Of a stretch of 64,000 bases of DNA, positions 1-8,470 are shown piece after piece. The position numbers and the translations under genes were made by a program. The notes below the pieces were generated by a model, which made no database searches, was not told the DNA's origin, and saw nothing but the letters and a program-made list of their open reading frames with translations. The DNA lies in NCBI RefSeq assembly GCF_014202215.1, contig NZ_JACHGB010000004.1:1-64000 (forward strand), in the 5' to 3' direction. How positions within the stretch are numbered: the stretch's first letter is position 1; each line of letters opens with the position of its first letter. The stretch is from Quisquiliibacterium transsilvanicum. Its GTDB lineage: Bacteria; Pseudomonadota; Gammaproteobacteria; Burkholderiales; Burkholderiaceae_E.

Positions 1-54
1 GAGGCAAACTATTACCGGAAAATCACCCGTCAGATCACCGAGGTGGTGGCCTGA
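1..54 (+). CDS. 3' end of an unidentified gene, probably a transposase (partial)
   Basis: An open frame enters from the left edge and ends at TGA 52-54, giving 17 residues (EANYYRKITRQITEVVA). I do not recognise the sequence. The stop lies 39 bases before what looks like the terminus of an IS3-family element, which is the usual distance between the OrfB transposase stop and the end of such an element. That position is the only reason to suspect a transposase. Confidence 0.4.
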   Translation, partial: EANYYRKITRQITEVVA

Positions 55-93
55 CTTAACCCAAAGAGCCTCCGCGAAAGCCGGGGCGGTTCA
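1..93. mobile_element. Right end of an IS3-family-like insertion sequence (partial)
   Basis: Read on the minus strand from base 93 inward, the sequence starts TGAACCGCCCCGG. From memory this resembles the terminal inverted repeat of IS51/IS407-group IS3 elements, which have TG...CA ends. It begins exactly where the coding similarity of the neighbouring truncated gene (56-244) stops. The matching left terminus and the target duplication are outside the window, so this rests on one end only. Confidence 0.5.
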
Positions 94-244
94 GGATCGC
101 CTCTGCGTTGTCCGGGGAGTGGCGCCCGGCGCGCAGCTCCACTGAGCCTGCAGGAGGCATGGCAATAGTCCGCCAACCAACTGCAGGGGCACTACCAGAC
201 AGCGACGACCAGGCCAGCAGTAGCTCCTCATTCGGACGGGCCAT
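56..244 (-). pseudogene. N-terminal fragment of a PD-(D/E)XK motif (DUF4420-like) nuclease gene, cut by an IS
   Basis: An ATG at 244 overlaps the last 17 bases of the Z1 gene and opens a 62-codon frame. The first 50 residues (for example NEELLLAWSSLSG, GWRTI, LRAGRHSPDN) recall the N-terminus of PD-(D/E)XK motif proteins encoded next to Z1 ATPases. That is recognition from memory, not a search. The last 12 residues are read from the presumed IS terminus and end at a TGA. The catalytic PD-(D/E)XK core is therefore absent here, and the rest of the gene would lie beyond the IS, left of the window. The overlap with the Z1 gene shows that it was the fourth cistron of the same translationally coupled operon. 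It could instead be a spurious short ORF, but its position and composition argue against that. Confidence 0.5.
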
Positions 245-3137
245 ATTCCTGCATCCAGTAGAGGAGGTTTACTTCGTACGCAACGCTGATCGGCTTGTCG
301 CTGGCAGGGAACGAAATGGCGAAAGCCATGATGGGCTTGCCCCATCCCGGAACGATCAGCTTCGAGGGATCCTTGACCTTGCCCACGTAGGGAGCGAGCG
401 GGTACAGCAGCAGGAGTCCGCAATCCACCTCACCCCCAAGCTTCGCCCGCGCCTCTCTCATGCCCTTACCGCTAGGCCTGCTGGGTAGGGTGACGCGACC
501 TCGCGCGGGATCGGGCTTCCAGGCTTCTTGCGTGAGCGCCAGCGCCCGGCGCCACGCGTCGTCGTTGAGGTCGATGCCTTCGTCCTTGGGGTCTGTAAGC
601 ACGCCGATGGCGAAGCTGGTCGGATCCCTCTTCTCCAGGTCCTCCGGGTCCTCGGTCTTGCGAGCAATGAACGATTCAGCCGGATCTACGCCGGGGAACG
701 TGTGTGAATCGCCAACGCCATCGCCGCCGCCAAGCAATGCGACGCTCCACTGGGTCAACTGGCCAGTCCCGACCATCTTGGAGATGAACTCAGCAAGCAC
801 CGCGGCCTTGGCGCTGGTCGCGTTCGGATGGGTCGCATAGGCTCCGAGGAACACGAGCACCTGTGACACATCGACGTTCTTCCAGAGGCGAGCGTTCGGC
901 CACGAATCGGCCGCGCCATCGCGGGTGTATCTTAGCGACTCCACCCACGGCTTGCCGAGCGAAGCGAGCAGGGCATCCGCCGCGTCCAAATTCTGCCTTT
1001 GAACATTGGAGTCACGATGGAAGAGAATGGTTTGTGGACGGGAGCCGCTGTAGGTAAGGGATAGAGTCTGCGCGTTGCGCATCTTCAGCGGCGAGGTGAC
1101 AGTGAGCACCTCATGCGACTTCACCTTGAGACCGTACTGTTCCGGCGTCAAATTGGCGTTGGCCATGAAGTCAAACTCGTCGCGCAGCTCTTCTGACGCG
1201 TCAGCGATATGGCCGAACCACTTCACGAGATCGGGTGAGGTATAGAGACGGCAGAGATCAAGATAGCCGGGACGATACCCAAACCATCGTCCCATCTGCA
1301 TCAGCGTGTCATACATCTTCGTGGTCCGCACGAAGTAGCTTACGCACAAACCTTCGAGGGTAAGACCTCGAGCGAGCTTGTCACCGCCAATGGCAATAAC
1401 CCTGAGGGCCGCACCTGGCGTCGCGTAGTCAAGTGCGTCCTTCGCAGTACCGTTGATAGAGCGAACGTCGATGTCGTCGAGGACATCCGGCAGCGTGGCA
1501 AGCACCCTTTCCCAACCAGGCATTTCCGGGGGGCGATCCTCCGCAGGCGAGAGCTCGGCAACTTGGTCGCGGATCGGGATGAAATCATCCTCCCAAAGCT
1601 TGCGCAATTGGCTAAGCAGCTCGCCCGCCTCGTTGCCGCGAGTTATCTTCTGGCGCATTCGGCGCACCGCCTCCGCGACCTGCTCGCGTACATGCTTCTG
1701 AACGTCAACGTATCGGGTGACGTGGATCAACATGGAGCAGTGCTCGTTCCCTTGCCCTCGCAACTCACGTGCGACGCATGCCAAGACGAAGGAGCCGATG
1801 GCTTCTTGCAGCGAAGGCGGAATGACTTCTCGCCCCTTGTAGGTTGGAACGTGAGTCTTTCTGTGCTTGGGCGGCATCCAGCCTGAAACCGTCCCCGGAT
1901 CGTAGTGGTCCAAGACATCTCGAGAGAGGGGGAGTGCTCCTTGGCGCCCATCTTCCGTCATCCTCCCGAACATTCGCGCAGGGCCAACGTAGTTCGACGG
2001 CGCGGCGAGGTTGATGATGAAGGAACGTGGGAACAGATCCGGGCCCTCCTTGGCCGTGGCGCCTTTGTGGTGGATGAAAATGTTGGCGAACGGCGTGGCC
2101 GTGTAGCCCACGTAGGCCTTGCGAGTAAAGGCGTGTAGCACTTGCCGGATGAGGCTGTTAATGGTCTTGGGTTGATGCTCTTCATCCGGCGTCCCGTCGT
2201 CCTTGAACATCTGCTCGCCCGTATCCACGGAAGCGTTGTCCGCCTCGTCGTCGATCATCAGCAGCGGCAGCTTCGTCACGAGCTTCCGGGCGCCGCTCGT
2301 ATCCGAGGTATCGGCAACGCGCGTTTGTATCCAGTTCAGCAGGGCAGTTAGGACCGTCTTCTGCTTCTTGACGACGAACAGCCAAGGGCGTTCCTCTGGT
2401 GAGATGCCATGGAAGTGCCTCGCGATGGACTTGTTGAAATCACCATTCTCCGCGCGCGTGGTCGCGGAGTTGGTCTTCAAGTCGTCCCCGAATTCAGCGA
2501 CGCCGATCGGTATGCCGGGGTCGCGATCGTTCGTCGTCTCGTAGCCCAGAAAGCTCTCCTCAAGCCTCATTTGGGTCTGCGAGCGAAGATTGTTGTGCAT
2601 GCCCGCCAGTACGATGATGATCTTGTAGCCCGCATCGGCGGCCTTACATATCAACCCGGAATAATTGCTGGTCTTGCCGGACTGCACATGGCCGACGACA
2701 AGGCCGCGGCGATCCCAAGGGTCGGTTCGCTGCGGGTCCTCGAGAAGGCTGAGGATGTCATCGGTTGCTTCGTTGAGGCCTTCGACTACGGTGTCGGAGA
2801 GTTTGGATTCCAGGAAGTCCCGGTAGCGTCGCCAGTAATGCCAGTCGCGCTTTCGGGCGGCCGTGAGCCAATCGCGGTGCCCACTGTCATCCTTGAGCGT
2901 GGTGGCTTTTCCAATCCAATGGCTGAAGCGCTGAATCAGAATGGCAACTGCCGTTTCCTGGTCCACGGGGAGCGGCGAGCTCCCTGCGAAAGCAGCCGCG
3001 GCCATCTGCACCTTCTCTACGATAAAGGCGGGAGTAACCTTGGATTTGTCCTTCTCGGCCTTAACTAGTCGCTGCGCGGTGGCAATGACGTTTTCAAGCA
3101 GCTCCGCTTGCGCGGCCACATCTTCTACTGCGGTCAA
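228..3137 (-). CDS. Z1-domain helicase-like ATPase of a predicted defence operon
   Basis: A 969-residue P-loop ATPase of the Z1 family (Pfam Z1 type). Walker A GHVQSGKT is near residue 148, Walker B LLMIDDEAD near 292, a motif-III-like YVGYTATPFAN near 340, and the arginine-finger segment QMGRWFGYR near 611. These are superfamily-2-like helicase features, so ATP-driven movement on DNA is inferred. The Z1 family is known from predicted restriction or phage-defence loci with GHKL ATPases and PD-(D/E)XK nucleases (described by Iyer, Abhiman and Aravind in work on MutL homologues in restriction systems). The start codon is TTG: its T-T-G shares bases with the TGA of the upstream ATPase gene, and a strong GGGAGGA lies 5-6 bases upstream. 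It is the third cistron, translated from the preceding gene by coupling. Expressed alone, its DNA target is unknown. Confidence 0.88.
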   Translation of the reverse strand: MTAVEDVAAQAELLENVIATAQRLVKAEKDKSKVTPAFIVEKVQMAAAAFAGSSPLPVDQETAVAILIQRFSHWIGKATTLKDDSGHRDWLTAARKRDWHYWRRYRDFLESKLSDTVVEGLNEATDDILSLLEDPQRTDPWDRRGLVVGHVQSGKTSNYSGLICKAADAGYKIIIVLAGMHNNLRSQTQMRLEESFLGYETTNDRDPGIPIGVAEFGDDLKTNSATTRAENGDFNKSIARHFHGISPEERPWLFVVKKQKTVLTALLNWIQTRVADTSDTSGARKLVTKLPLLMIDDEADNASVDTGEQMFKDDGTPDEEHQPKTINSLIRQVLHAFTRKAYVGYTATPFANIFIHHKGATAKEGPDLFPRSFIINLAAPSNYVGPARMFGRMTEDGRQGALPLSRDVLDHYDPGTVSGWMPPKHRKTHVPTYKGREVIPPSLQEAIGSFVLACVARELRGQGNEHCSMLIHVTRYVDVQKHVREQVAEAVRRMRQKITRGNEAGELLSQLRKLWEDDFIPIRDQVAELSPAEDRPPEMPGWERVLATLPDVLDDIDVRSINGTAKDALDYATPGAALRVIAIGGDKLARGLTLEGLCVSYFVRTTKMYDTLMQMGRWFGYRPGYLDLCRLYTSPDLVKWFGHIADASEELRDEFDFMANANLTPEQYGLKVKSHEVLTVTSPLKMRNAQTLSLTYSGSRPQTILFHRDSNVQRQNLDAADALLASLGKPWVESLRYTRDGAADSWPNARLWKNVDVSQVLVFLGAYATHPNATSAKAAVLAEFISKMVGTGQLTQWSVALLGGGDGVGDSHTFPGVDPAESFIARKTEDPEDLEKRDPTSFAIGVLTDPKDEGIDLNDDAWRRALALTQEAWKPDPARGRVTLPSRPSGKGMREARAKLGGEVDCGLLLLYPLAPYVGKVKDPSKLIVPGWGKPIMAFAISFPASDKPISVAYEVNLLYWMQEYGPSE

Positions 3138-4627
3138 TCGTTCCTCCCCAGTCTTTCGACGAGCTGCGGGTATTTCTGGAATGGTTCAGTCCTGAGCATC
3201 GACCTGCGGGCCTCCTCGACGCTCAGGCCCTTTCGTGCGATGAGATCCATGAACAACACGTTTGCAACCTCGATCACGGCCTCGTTGGGCTCGCCCTCGA
3301 AGCCAGTTCGCGGCGTCTCCTTGTTCTCGGCGGTATCAAGCCAGACGCGCTGCACCGGGACTGTTTCTTCAATCACCCGGAGCATCGACTTCACGAGCGG
3401 CTTCAGCGAGCCAGCGCTTTCCATGACGGCTGCAACCGACGGGTGCGCTTCGTCGATCCGATATCGCAAGCCAGACTTGAGCCTCTCCACGCGCCATGCC
3501 TGTTCGATAGGCTCGTTGCCAGCAGCTGGAGCCGGCGACCCACGATAGGCGAATACGCGCCGGGCGCGGTCCCGAGTGTTCTCGGCCAGCAGGGTGAGCC
3601 AGGGGCGCAGCGACACCGGAGGCCGAGCCACCGACTTACGGACATCGATCTTCCAGTCGGCATCGGCCGTATTCGGGATATCCAGGCGGATGCGGGCTAG
3701 GCGATGTGCCTCTTCCCGGTTCCAGGCGCGGGCGCTGCCCAGCCCGAGCCATCCACCCGCGACCAATAGGCGCTCATTCCGGTAGACGTAGAAGCCCTGC
3801 TGCGCGGTCCATCCGGCAGGCCCGGCGTTCTCCTCGAACTCGGAATTGGTCAACCTGTCGCGGTGAGGCAAGACGTGACACTGCACCGAGACGATTCCGT
3901 AAGCGGTCTGGTGATTGGTGACCGGTGATGTCCAAGGCTTCGCCGGATGCCCTGTCATGAAGGGGTCCCAAGCAGAGACAGGCCGACCATTTAGCAGCAA
4001 CTTGAGCCGGGCACGGGGTCCTTGAATCAACCGGTGGAAGACCATCGCCAAGTGGGACTCGACGTTGTCGATTAGATCGTTGAAGTTGTCTGCGGTGTAG
4101 CCGTCGGTGACGATGCGGTCGAGCGCCTCCCAGAGGACGAGAGTCCCAGAATGCTCGCCGTCAAGGCTGGCGAGATGCACCTCAGAGCCCGCGGCAGGGC
4201 CTTCAAACAGTAGCCATTCGTCGTCGGGAAGCGCAGCGAGTTCGTCGAGGTCCCATCGCAGGCAGCTCTTGGCGCCATGTTTGACGCTGGCGACCGTCAG
4301 CCGACGGCATTGAGAGAACGAGGCCGTCTTCAAACCCATACCGAAGCGGCCAAGATCATGCGCATCACGCTCAGCCAACGGGTTTTTGTCGCCCATTCGC
4401 ATCGCACTTTCGAGCTCCGCGTCGCTCATTCCTACGCCGTCATCGAGGATCGCGATGCGGGTGCCAGCCCCATCCCATCTGGCTTCAATGCGTACTTCGC
4501 CTGCTCCCGCGGAGATACTGTTGTCCACGATATCCGCAACGGCCGCGGCAGTCGAATAGCCCAAGCCCCGCAGCGCTTCGAGCATTGCCATGGGGCGCGG
4601 AGGTGCCTTTCTGGTCCTTTGCTTCAT
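3134..4627 (-). CDS. GHKL (MutL/MORC-like) ATPase of the Z1 operon
   Basis: A 497-residue ATPase with a GHKL fold. The N-box ADIVDNSISAGA is at residues 31-42, the G1 box DDGVGM at 62-67 and the G2 lid GRFGMGLKTASFS at 93-105. Such ATPases dimerise on ATP binding and clamp DNA or partner proteins. In Z1-type loci they are thought to couple recognition to the nuclease. No nuclease or zinc motif is evident in the C-terminal half. A longer frame starts at 4651, but the ATG at 4627 is preferred: it overlaps the sigma gene stop as ATGA (4624-4627) and has GGGGGAAGG about 9 bases upstream. The stop overlaps the TTG start of the Z1 gene. Gene order and overlaps imply one complex made in fixed ratio. 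Confidence 0.85.
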   Translation of the reverse strand: MKQRTRKAPPRPMAMLEALRGLGYSTAAAVADIVDNSISAGAGEVRIEARWDGAGTRIAILDDGVGMSDAELESAMRMGDKNPLAERDAHDLGRFGMGLKTASFSQCRRLTVASVKHGAKSCLRWDLDELAALPDDEWLLFEGPAAGSEVHLASLDGEHSGTLVLWEALDRIVTDGYTADNFNDLIDNVESHLAMVFHRLIQGPRARLKLLLNGRPVSAWDPFMTGHPAKPWTSPVTNHQTAYGIVSVQCHVLPHRDRLTNSEFEENAGPAGWTAQQGFYVYRNERLLVAGGWLGLGSARAWNREEAHRLARIRLDIPNTADADWKIDVRKSVARPPVSLRPWLTLLAENTRDRARRVFAYRGSPAPAAGNEPIEQAWRVERLKSGLRYRIDEAHPSVAAVMESAGSLKPLVKSMLRVIEETVPVQRVWLDTAENKETPRTGFEGEPNEAVIEVANVLFMDLIARKGLSVEEARRSMLRTEPFQKYPQLVERLGRND

Positions 4628-7215
4628 TTCCAGTAGCCTTCCCCCGGCCAAGGGGCGAAGCCGAAGTCAATCAGTCTACGTACCAAGTGGCGGTACCGAG
4701 AGTCCTCTATATTTCGCACTCGCACCCAGATCCGGCCTGAGTGCCCACCCCTTTCGTCGTCAACGGCAACGCCAAGTGCGGCGGCATGGGCCAGCAATTG
4801 GTCAAGGCGCGAAGACCGGGCGCGGGCCGCAACGTTGGAAACCGCTGATGCGGACACAGGCAGGCCCTGCGGTCGAGATTTTTCGGACCTGTCGTGAACT
4901 TCGATGCGCTCGCGTTCGCCCCGCTCCTCTCCACAGCGCCCACCCCTCTGCCGACCATTCCTTGCCGTCTGAATAAGAGGCTTAGTGCGTTCGCGAGTAT
5001 TCGTCGAGACACGGACCCTCAGCTTCTTGAGGGCGCTTGCTTCAATTTGACGGATGCGTTCGCGGGTGAATGCAAAACGTTGTCCGATCTCGTCCAGTGT
5101 CAAGGAATCCCGCACCCCAAAACCATAGCGAAGGCGAAGAATCATCCGATCTCTAGGCGACAATACCGACAAGAGATCGTCGAGCAATCGATGGAGCTCG
5201 GCACTGGTAACTATCTCGACTGGATCCGGAATTCTGAAGATATCCAGCGCTTCTATGGTAGCAAGTTCGTCGGTTGACAGAGCCTCAATTGAGAGTATCT
5301 CGGACGTAACGCGCCGGAGGGCGGCCACCTTCTCGGCAGGTATGCCGACACCCGCTGCAAGCTCTTCGGGAGACGGTGCGCGACCGAATCGGGACTCGAA
5401 CACCTCAGTCTCTCGGCTTAGGCGCTGGTATTTCTCGTAAACGTGTACAGGAATGCGGATTGTCCTGCCCTTGTCTGCGATATGACGACCGATTTGCTGC
5501 CGAATCCACCATGTTGCATAAGTAGTGAACCTGAAACCGCGCCGCCAATCGAAGCGTTCAACCGCTTTGAGCAGCCCGATATTCCCCGCCTGGATCAAGT
5601 CATCGAGCGGCTCTCCGCTGTAGAGATATTTCTTGGCGAGATGAAACACCAGCCTTAGGTTCGCGGCCGCCATGCGATCGCGTTCCTGCCGATACGAGGA
5701 CATCGCCTGAACGTATCGTGCGCGGGCCGAGGAAGAATCTGGGCACTCAATGTCGCTCAACTCCAGCATGAAGCGGCGGCTGAGCCGGAGAGCCGCGAGC
5801 GCTTCGCGCACTGCTCTCCATGCCGGAGTGTGCAGCTCGGAGTCGACAGACGAGGCGCCGAGCTGGCGAAGCGCATCCGTAAAACCGCTATCGACTAGAT
5901 GAAACTGCGCATCAGAACGGGGTACAAGATCGCCCGCCAGGGGCTCTTCTTCCTCTCCAGCAGCTAACGCTTCTGCACGGGGATCCTCTGAGATGACGAG
6001 TTCGGCTGACCTACTCCCGAGCGACATCCAAGCTAACGGGCGAACCCCTGCTTTGATTTCTGCCCCCACAGCCAGCGTCCATGCAACGCCTCCTGGCCAG
6101 GCAGCCAACGCATCGAGGGCCGCCTGCAAAGCCATCTCCATGGCTTGACTAAGAGCTACCTCGTCTAGCGCCGACATGAGCCGAAAGCGCCGGAGCTCCC
6201 GCAGATAGATCTGCAGCGGCTCATTGCGGGAAGACTCCGCGCTTTCGATGGCGGCGAGCGCCTCATCAACGGCATCCTCTTCCTCGGGTGTCTCCTCGGG
6301 ATTCAGGATGACCTCGAAGCTGTCGGCGGCGGCGAGGTACTCCAGTCGCTCGTCCACGTCGGCCCCCAGATCGTTGATCACTCTACGTAGCCTCGCCACC
6401 GCTTCGAGGTTGAGCGATTGGTCGTCGTAGCTAGTCGACAACTCCGCAAGAGCCCGGCTAGGAACGCTCCCCTCGCGGATCGCACGGAGAAGCAGAGGGC
6501 GCAGCCGCGCGCGGGCCTCAACATTTCCGGCGCGCGCGAACGGCGAGGCCTGTATTGGCAAATCGACGTCGATGTCGCTCCATTCCGCTGAGGAATCCAC
6601 CGTCTCATGCTTGGAGATGGCAACTTGGATCGCAGTAGAGTCACGTACGATCGACAGGTCAGTCTCTGGTGGGCTGCTCTCCTCCTCCGCCTCCCAACCA
6701 GACAAGTCGAACTCGGATGGACCATCCAGATCAACAGTTACGTCTGCTGCGTGCAAGACGGGAGGCTTACCCAGGGGGATCCCCGCCGCCGGGAGCGTTC
6801 CAAGCGCCAAGTGCGCTGGCCGAGCATCGGCTGGACGTACCTCGACGCCAGGTCGGCTGCCTGGCTCGATGGTGAAGGCTTTCGATCCGCCACCAGAAAT
6901 CGGAGGCGATGCCTGCACCATGCTGAGAATTTCAGCTGTCTCGTGCGCCCCTGCGGCGACCGCAATCTCGTGGGCAGTCTGGCCGGAGGGGGCGAGCAGA
7001 CGCGGATCAGCCCCCGCAGCCAGGAGCAGGCTGCAGATGTCGGACCTGTTCCGGGCCGCGGACAGCATTAGTGGCGTCATGCCGTTGACGTCGCGTGCGT
7101 TGAGGTCGTCGCCTCTCGCGATGTGGAGTCGCACGGCGCTTTCAACACCTGCCACAACGGCCATGCGAAGCAATTGGCTAAGAGACCAAGAGTCAGCGAC
7201 ACCAGACGCGGTCAC
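4624..7215 (-). CDS. Ankyrin-repeat / sigma-70 fusion protein, first gene of the Z1 operon
   Basis: 863 residues. About three ankyrin repeats fill residues 14-100 (for example NARDVNGMTPLMLSAARN). An acidic, Ser/Pro-rich linker follows to about 325. Sigma-70 region 1.2 (LQIYLRELRRF) is near 333. Region 2 runs from about 508 to 595, including DDLIQAGNIGLLKAV and TTYATWWIRQQIGR. Region 3 is near 600-645 and region 4 (LTLDEIG...TRERIRQIEASALKKLR) near 680-734. The last 129 residues have no counterpart in RpoD; they end GFAPWPGEGYWK. The DNA-contact residues are nearly those of RpoD, so it should bind core RNA polymerase and housekeeping-like promoters, whereas the ankyrin part suggests protein sensing. 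The start is GTG with no obvious ribosome-binding site, so the N-terminus is uncertain. A sigma factor heading a GHKL/Z1 operon is unusual, and its role as regulator or sensor is inference. Confidence 0.85.
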   Translation of the reverse strand: MTASGVADSWSLSQLLRMAVVAGVESAVRLHIARGDDLNARDVNGMTPLMLSAARNRSDICSLLLAAGADPRLLAPSGQTAHEIAVAAGAHETAEILSMVQASPPISGGGSKAFTIEPGSRPGVEVRPADARPAHLALGTLPAAGIPLGKPPVLHAADVTVDLDGPSEFDLSGWEAEEESSPPETDLSIVRDSTAIQVAISKHETVDSSAEWSDIDVDLPIQASPFARAGNVEARARLRPLLLRAIREGSVPSRALAELSTSYDDQSLNLEAVARLRRVINDLGADVDERLEYLAAADSFEVILNPEETPEEEDAVDEALAAIESAESSRNEPLQIYLRELRRFRLMSALDEVALSQAMEMALQAALDALAAWPGGVAWTLAVGAEIKAGVRPLAWMSLGSRSAELVISEDPRAEALAAGEEEEPLAGDLVPRSDAQFHLVDSGFTDALRQLGASSVDSELHTPAWRAVREALAALRLSRRFMLELSDIECPDSSSARARYVQAMSSYRQERDRMAAANLRLVFHLAKKYLYSGEPLDDLIQAGNIGLLKAVERFDWRRGFRFTTYATWWIRQQIGRHIADKGRTIRIPVHVYEKYQRLSRETEVFESRFGRAPSPEELAAGVGIPAEKVAALRRVTSEILSIEALSTDELATIEALDIFRIPDPVEIVTSAELHRLLDDLLSVLSPRDRMILRLRYGFGVRDSLTLDEIGQRFAFTRERIRQIEASALKKLRVRVSTNTRERTKPLIQTARNGRQRGGRCGEERGERERIEVHDRSEKSRPQGLPVSASAVSNVAARARSSRLDQLLAHAAALGVAVDDERGGHSGRIWVRVRNIEDSRYRHLVRRLIDFGFAPWPGEGYWK

Positions 7216-7599
7216 GGGCGAAAACCCAACGCGCGCTGATGGCGATCGCCTGCGTTCAATCCTTCAACAAGCGCGCAACTCATCTCGACATCCGGCGCAC
7301 TGAAACGCTCTGGCGCACGATCATCCCTATGTATCGGTCAACGCTGCCCAGTTTATTTGCTTGAAGAACCTACTGCGGGGAAGAAGTCACTCTCCGGCGC
7401 GGCCTACCGTACTTCGAGCTCAGATTTTGGTAGAGCGTTAGACCCTCATCAACCCAAGGGTTCGCGGTTATCAGCTGGCTGCGCGAAGACCGCAAACCCA
7501 CTCCAGATTTCACCACCAGAGTCCTGGCATTGGCAGAAGCGCTGGACGGCGTGCACGCTGCGGCTCGCCAGCCGATTCCTTGAAAGCCCTGCATGCAAG
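7216..7599. other. Gene-free stretch upstream of the ankyrin-sigma gene
   Basis: About 380 bases that should contain the leftward promoter of the ankyrin-sigma operon. I see no convincing -35/-10 pair; a TTGACC-like hexamer on the minus strand near 7336-7341 lacks a matching -10. On the plus strand, bases 7434-7592 encode an open stretch without a start codon that includes WLREDRKPTPDFTTRVLALA, which looks like decayed coding sequence. Nothing here can be annotated as an intact gene. Confidence 0.4.
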
Positions 7600-7814
7600 T
7601 GCTTCCCATGCGCCGACACTGGATCGCAACCTCATGGTATCGCTGCAAAGGTGATCTTCGCGACCGCCGAAGTCTGCAATGCCATCAGCACGGCAATCGA
7701 ACGGCCAGGCGAACCCACACGCTGAACGCCATCGAGGTCATCGCCAACGCATTCGGCATGGACGTCTTCGAGTTGTTCGATCGCGTCCGAAGGCACGACG
7801 CAGCCGGTCGCTGA
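7600..7814 (+). pseudogene. Degenerate XRE-type helix-turn-helix regulator remnant
   Basis: The frame ending at the TGA at 7812-7814 encodes TLNAIEVIANAFGMDVFELF, the typical last two helices of an XRE/Cro DNA-binding domain. The matching upstream part (AEVCNAISTAIERPGEPT, resembling a recognition helix followed by an SxIERG-type turn) lies in a different frame that stops at 7725. No single frame holds the whole domain and no start or ribosome-binding site fits. I read it as a frameshifted relic of an island regulator that once sat divergent to the ankyrin-sigma operon. Sequencing error is an alternative. Confidence 0.4.
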
Positions 7815-8062
7815 GCAAGCGTCGATCCAAACGCCCGCACAGACACTCCCTCCCCCGTCCTGCTGAACCCCCACCCTGTTCGGGTTTCGGGTTCAGGTCG
7901 AGGAAAAGGAGTCTCTTTCCCCCTGGGGGAGGCGCGCGTTTCTCCACGTCCAGCGCCGTCGGCGCCCGAGCGGCGCTGAACCCCGCGCCGCTCGAACGGC
8001 CCGCTCCTGTGTCTGTCGTCCCTGGTGGTCATCCCGACCCCGGCAGACGCAAGGAGCCGTTC

Positions 8063-8350
8063 ATGTTCACTTCGGGCATCGTTGTCTTTCTCTCGGCCGT
8101 GCTGGTGCTGGCGAAGTTGCCGCGTCGCTGGCTGCTGCGCCTGCTGCACTACAGCCTCGCCGTCGACCTCGCCGTGTCGGCGATCGTGCTGGCGCTCCAC
8201 TTCGGCACCTTCAGCGGCGTGATGGCCGCCACCTTCGCCGGGCTGCTCACCAGCCTGGCCACCAGCGCCGCCAAGCGCGCCTTCGGCCACATCCAGGGCA
8301 ACCTCTACTTTCCCGGCTGGCTCACCCTCGACGTGAGCGGGCGCGCATGA
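8063..8350 (+). CDS. Small membrane protein of the island module
   Basis: 95 residues starting at ATG 8063, with AAGGAG six bases upstream. Two or three hydrophobic stretches (GIVVFLSAVLVLAKL near the start, LAVDLAVSAIVLALHF in the middle and a Gly/Ala-rich segment after it) suggest an inner-membrane protein. I do not recognise a family. It precedes a second tiny membrane protein with an ATGA overlap and then ArdC-like and RadC-like genes, so it belongs to the phage/ICE-type module. A longer frame beginning at 7679 is rejected because only this start has a ribosome-binding site. Confidence 0.65.
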   Translation: MFTSGIVVFLSAVLVLAKLPRRWLLRLLHYSLAVDLAVSAIVLALHFGTFSGVMAATFAGLLTSLATSAAKRAFGHIQGNLYFPGWLTLDVSGRA

Positions 8351-8445
8351 ACGCCGCGCTCGCCTTCATCGTCGAACTGGTGATCACCGTGCTCTGCACG
8401 GCCACGGTCTACGCGCTGAGCTTCATCGGCCGCCGCCGCCGCTAG
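8347..8445 (+). CDS. 32-residue single-span membrane peptide
   Basis: ATG 8347 overlaps the preceding stop as ATGA and the frame runs to TAG 8443-8445. The peptide is a short polar start, one hydrophobic span (FIVELVITVLCTATVYALSF) and a basic tail IGRRRR, consistent with an N-out/C-in single-pass protein under the positive-inside rule. The overlap implies translational coupling to the 95-residue membrane protein. Function is unknown. Confidence 0.5.
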   Translation: MNAALAFIVELVITVLCTATVYALSFIGRRRR

Positions 8446-8470
8446 CTCCACCTTCCAATCTTCCAATCCA

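Noticed and set aside
4624-7215. Chromosomal housekeeping rpoD
   Set aside because: Ankyrin repeats, missing region 1.1, the foreign C-terminal tail and its place in a Z1 operon on an island exclude the primary sigma factor.
7593-7814. Intact 73-residue XRE regulator gene
   Set aside because: Only the last third resembles an XRE domain; the first part is non-homologous because of a frame change.
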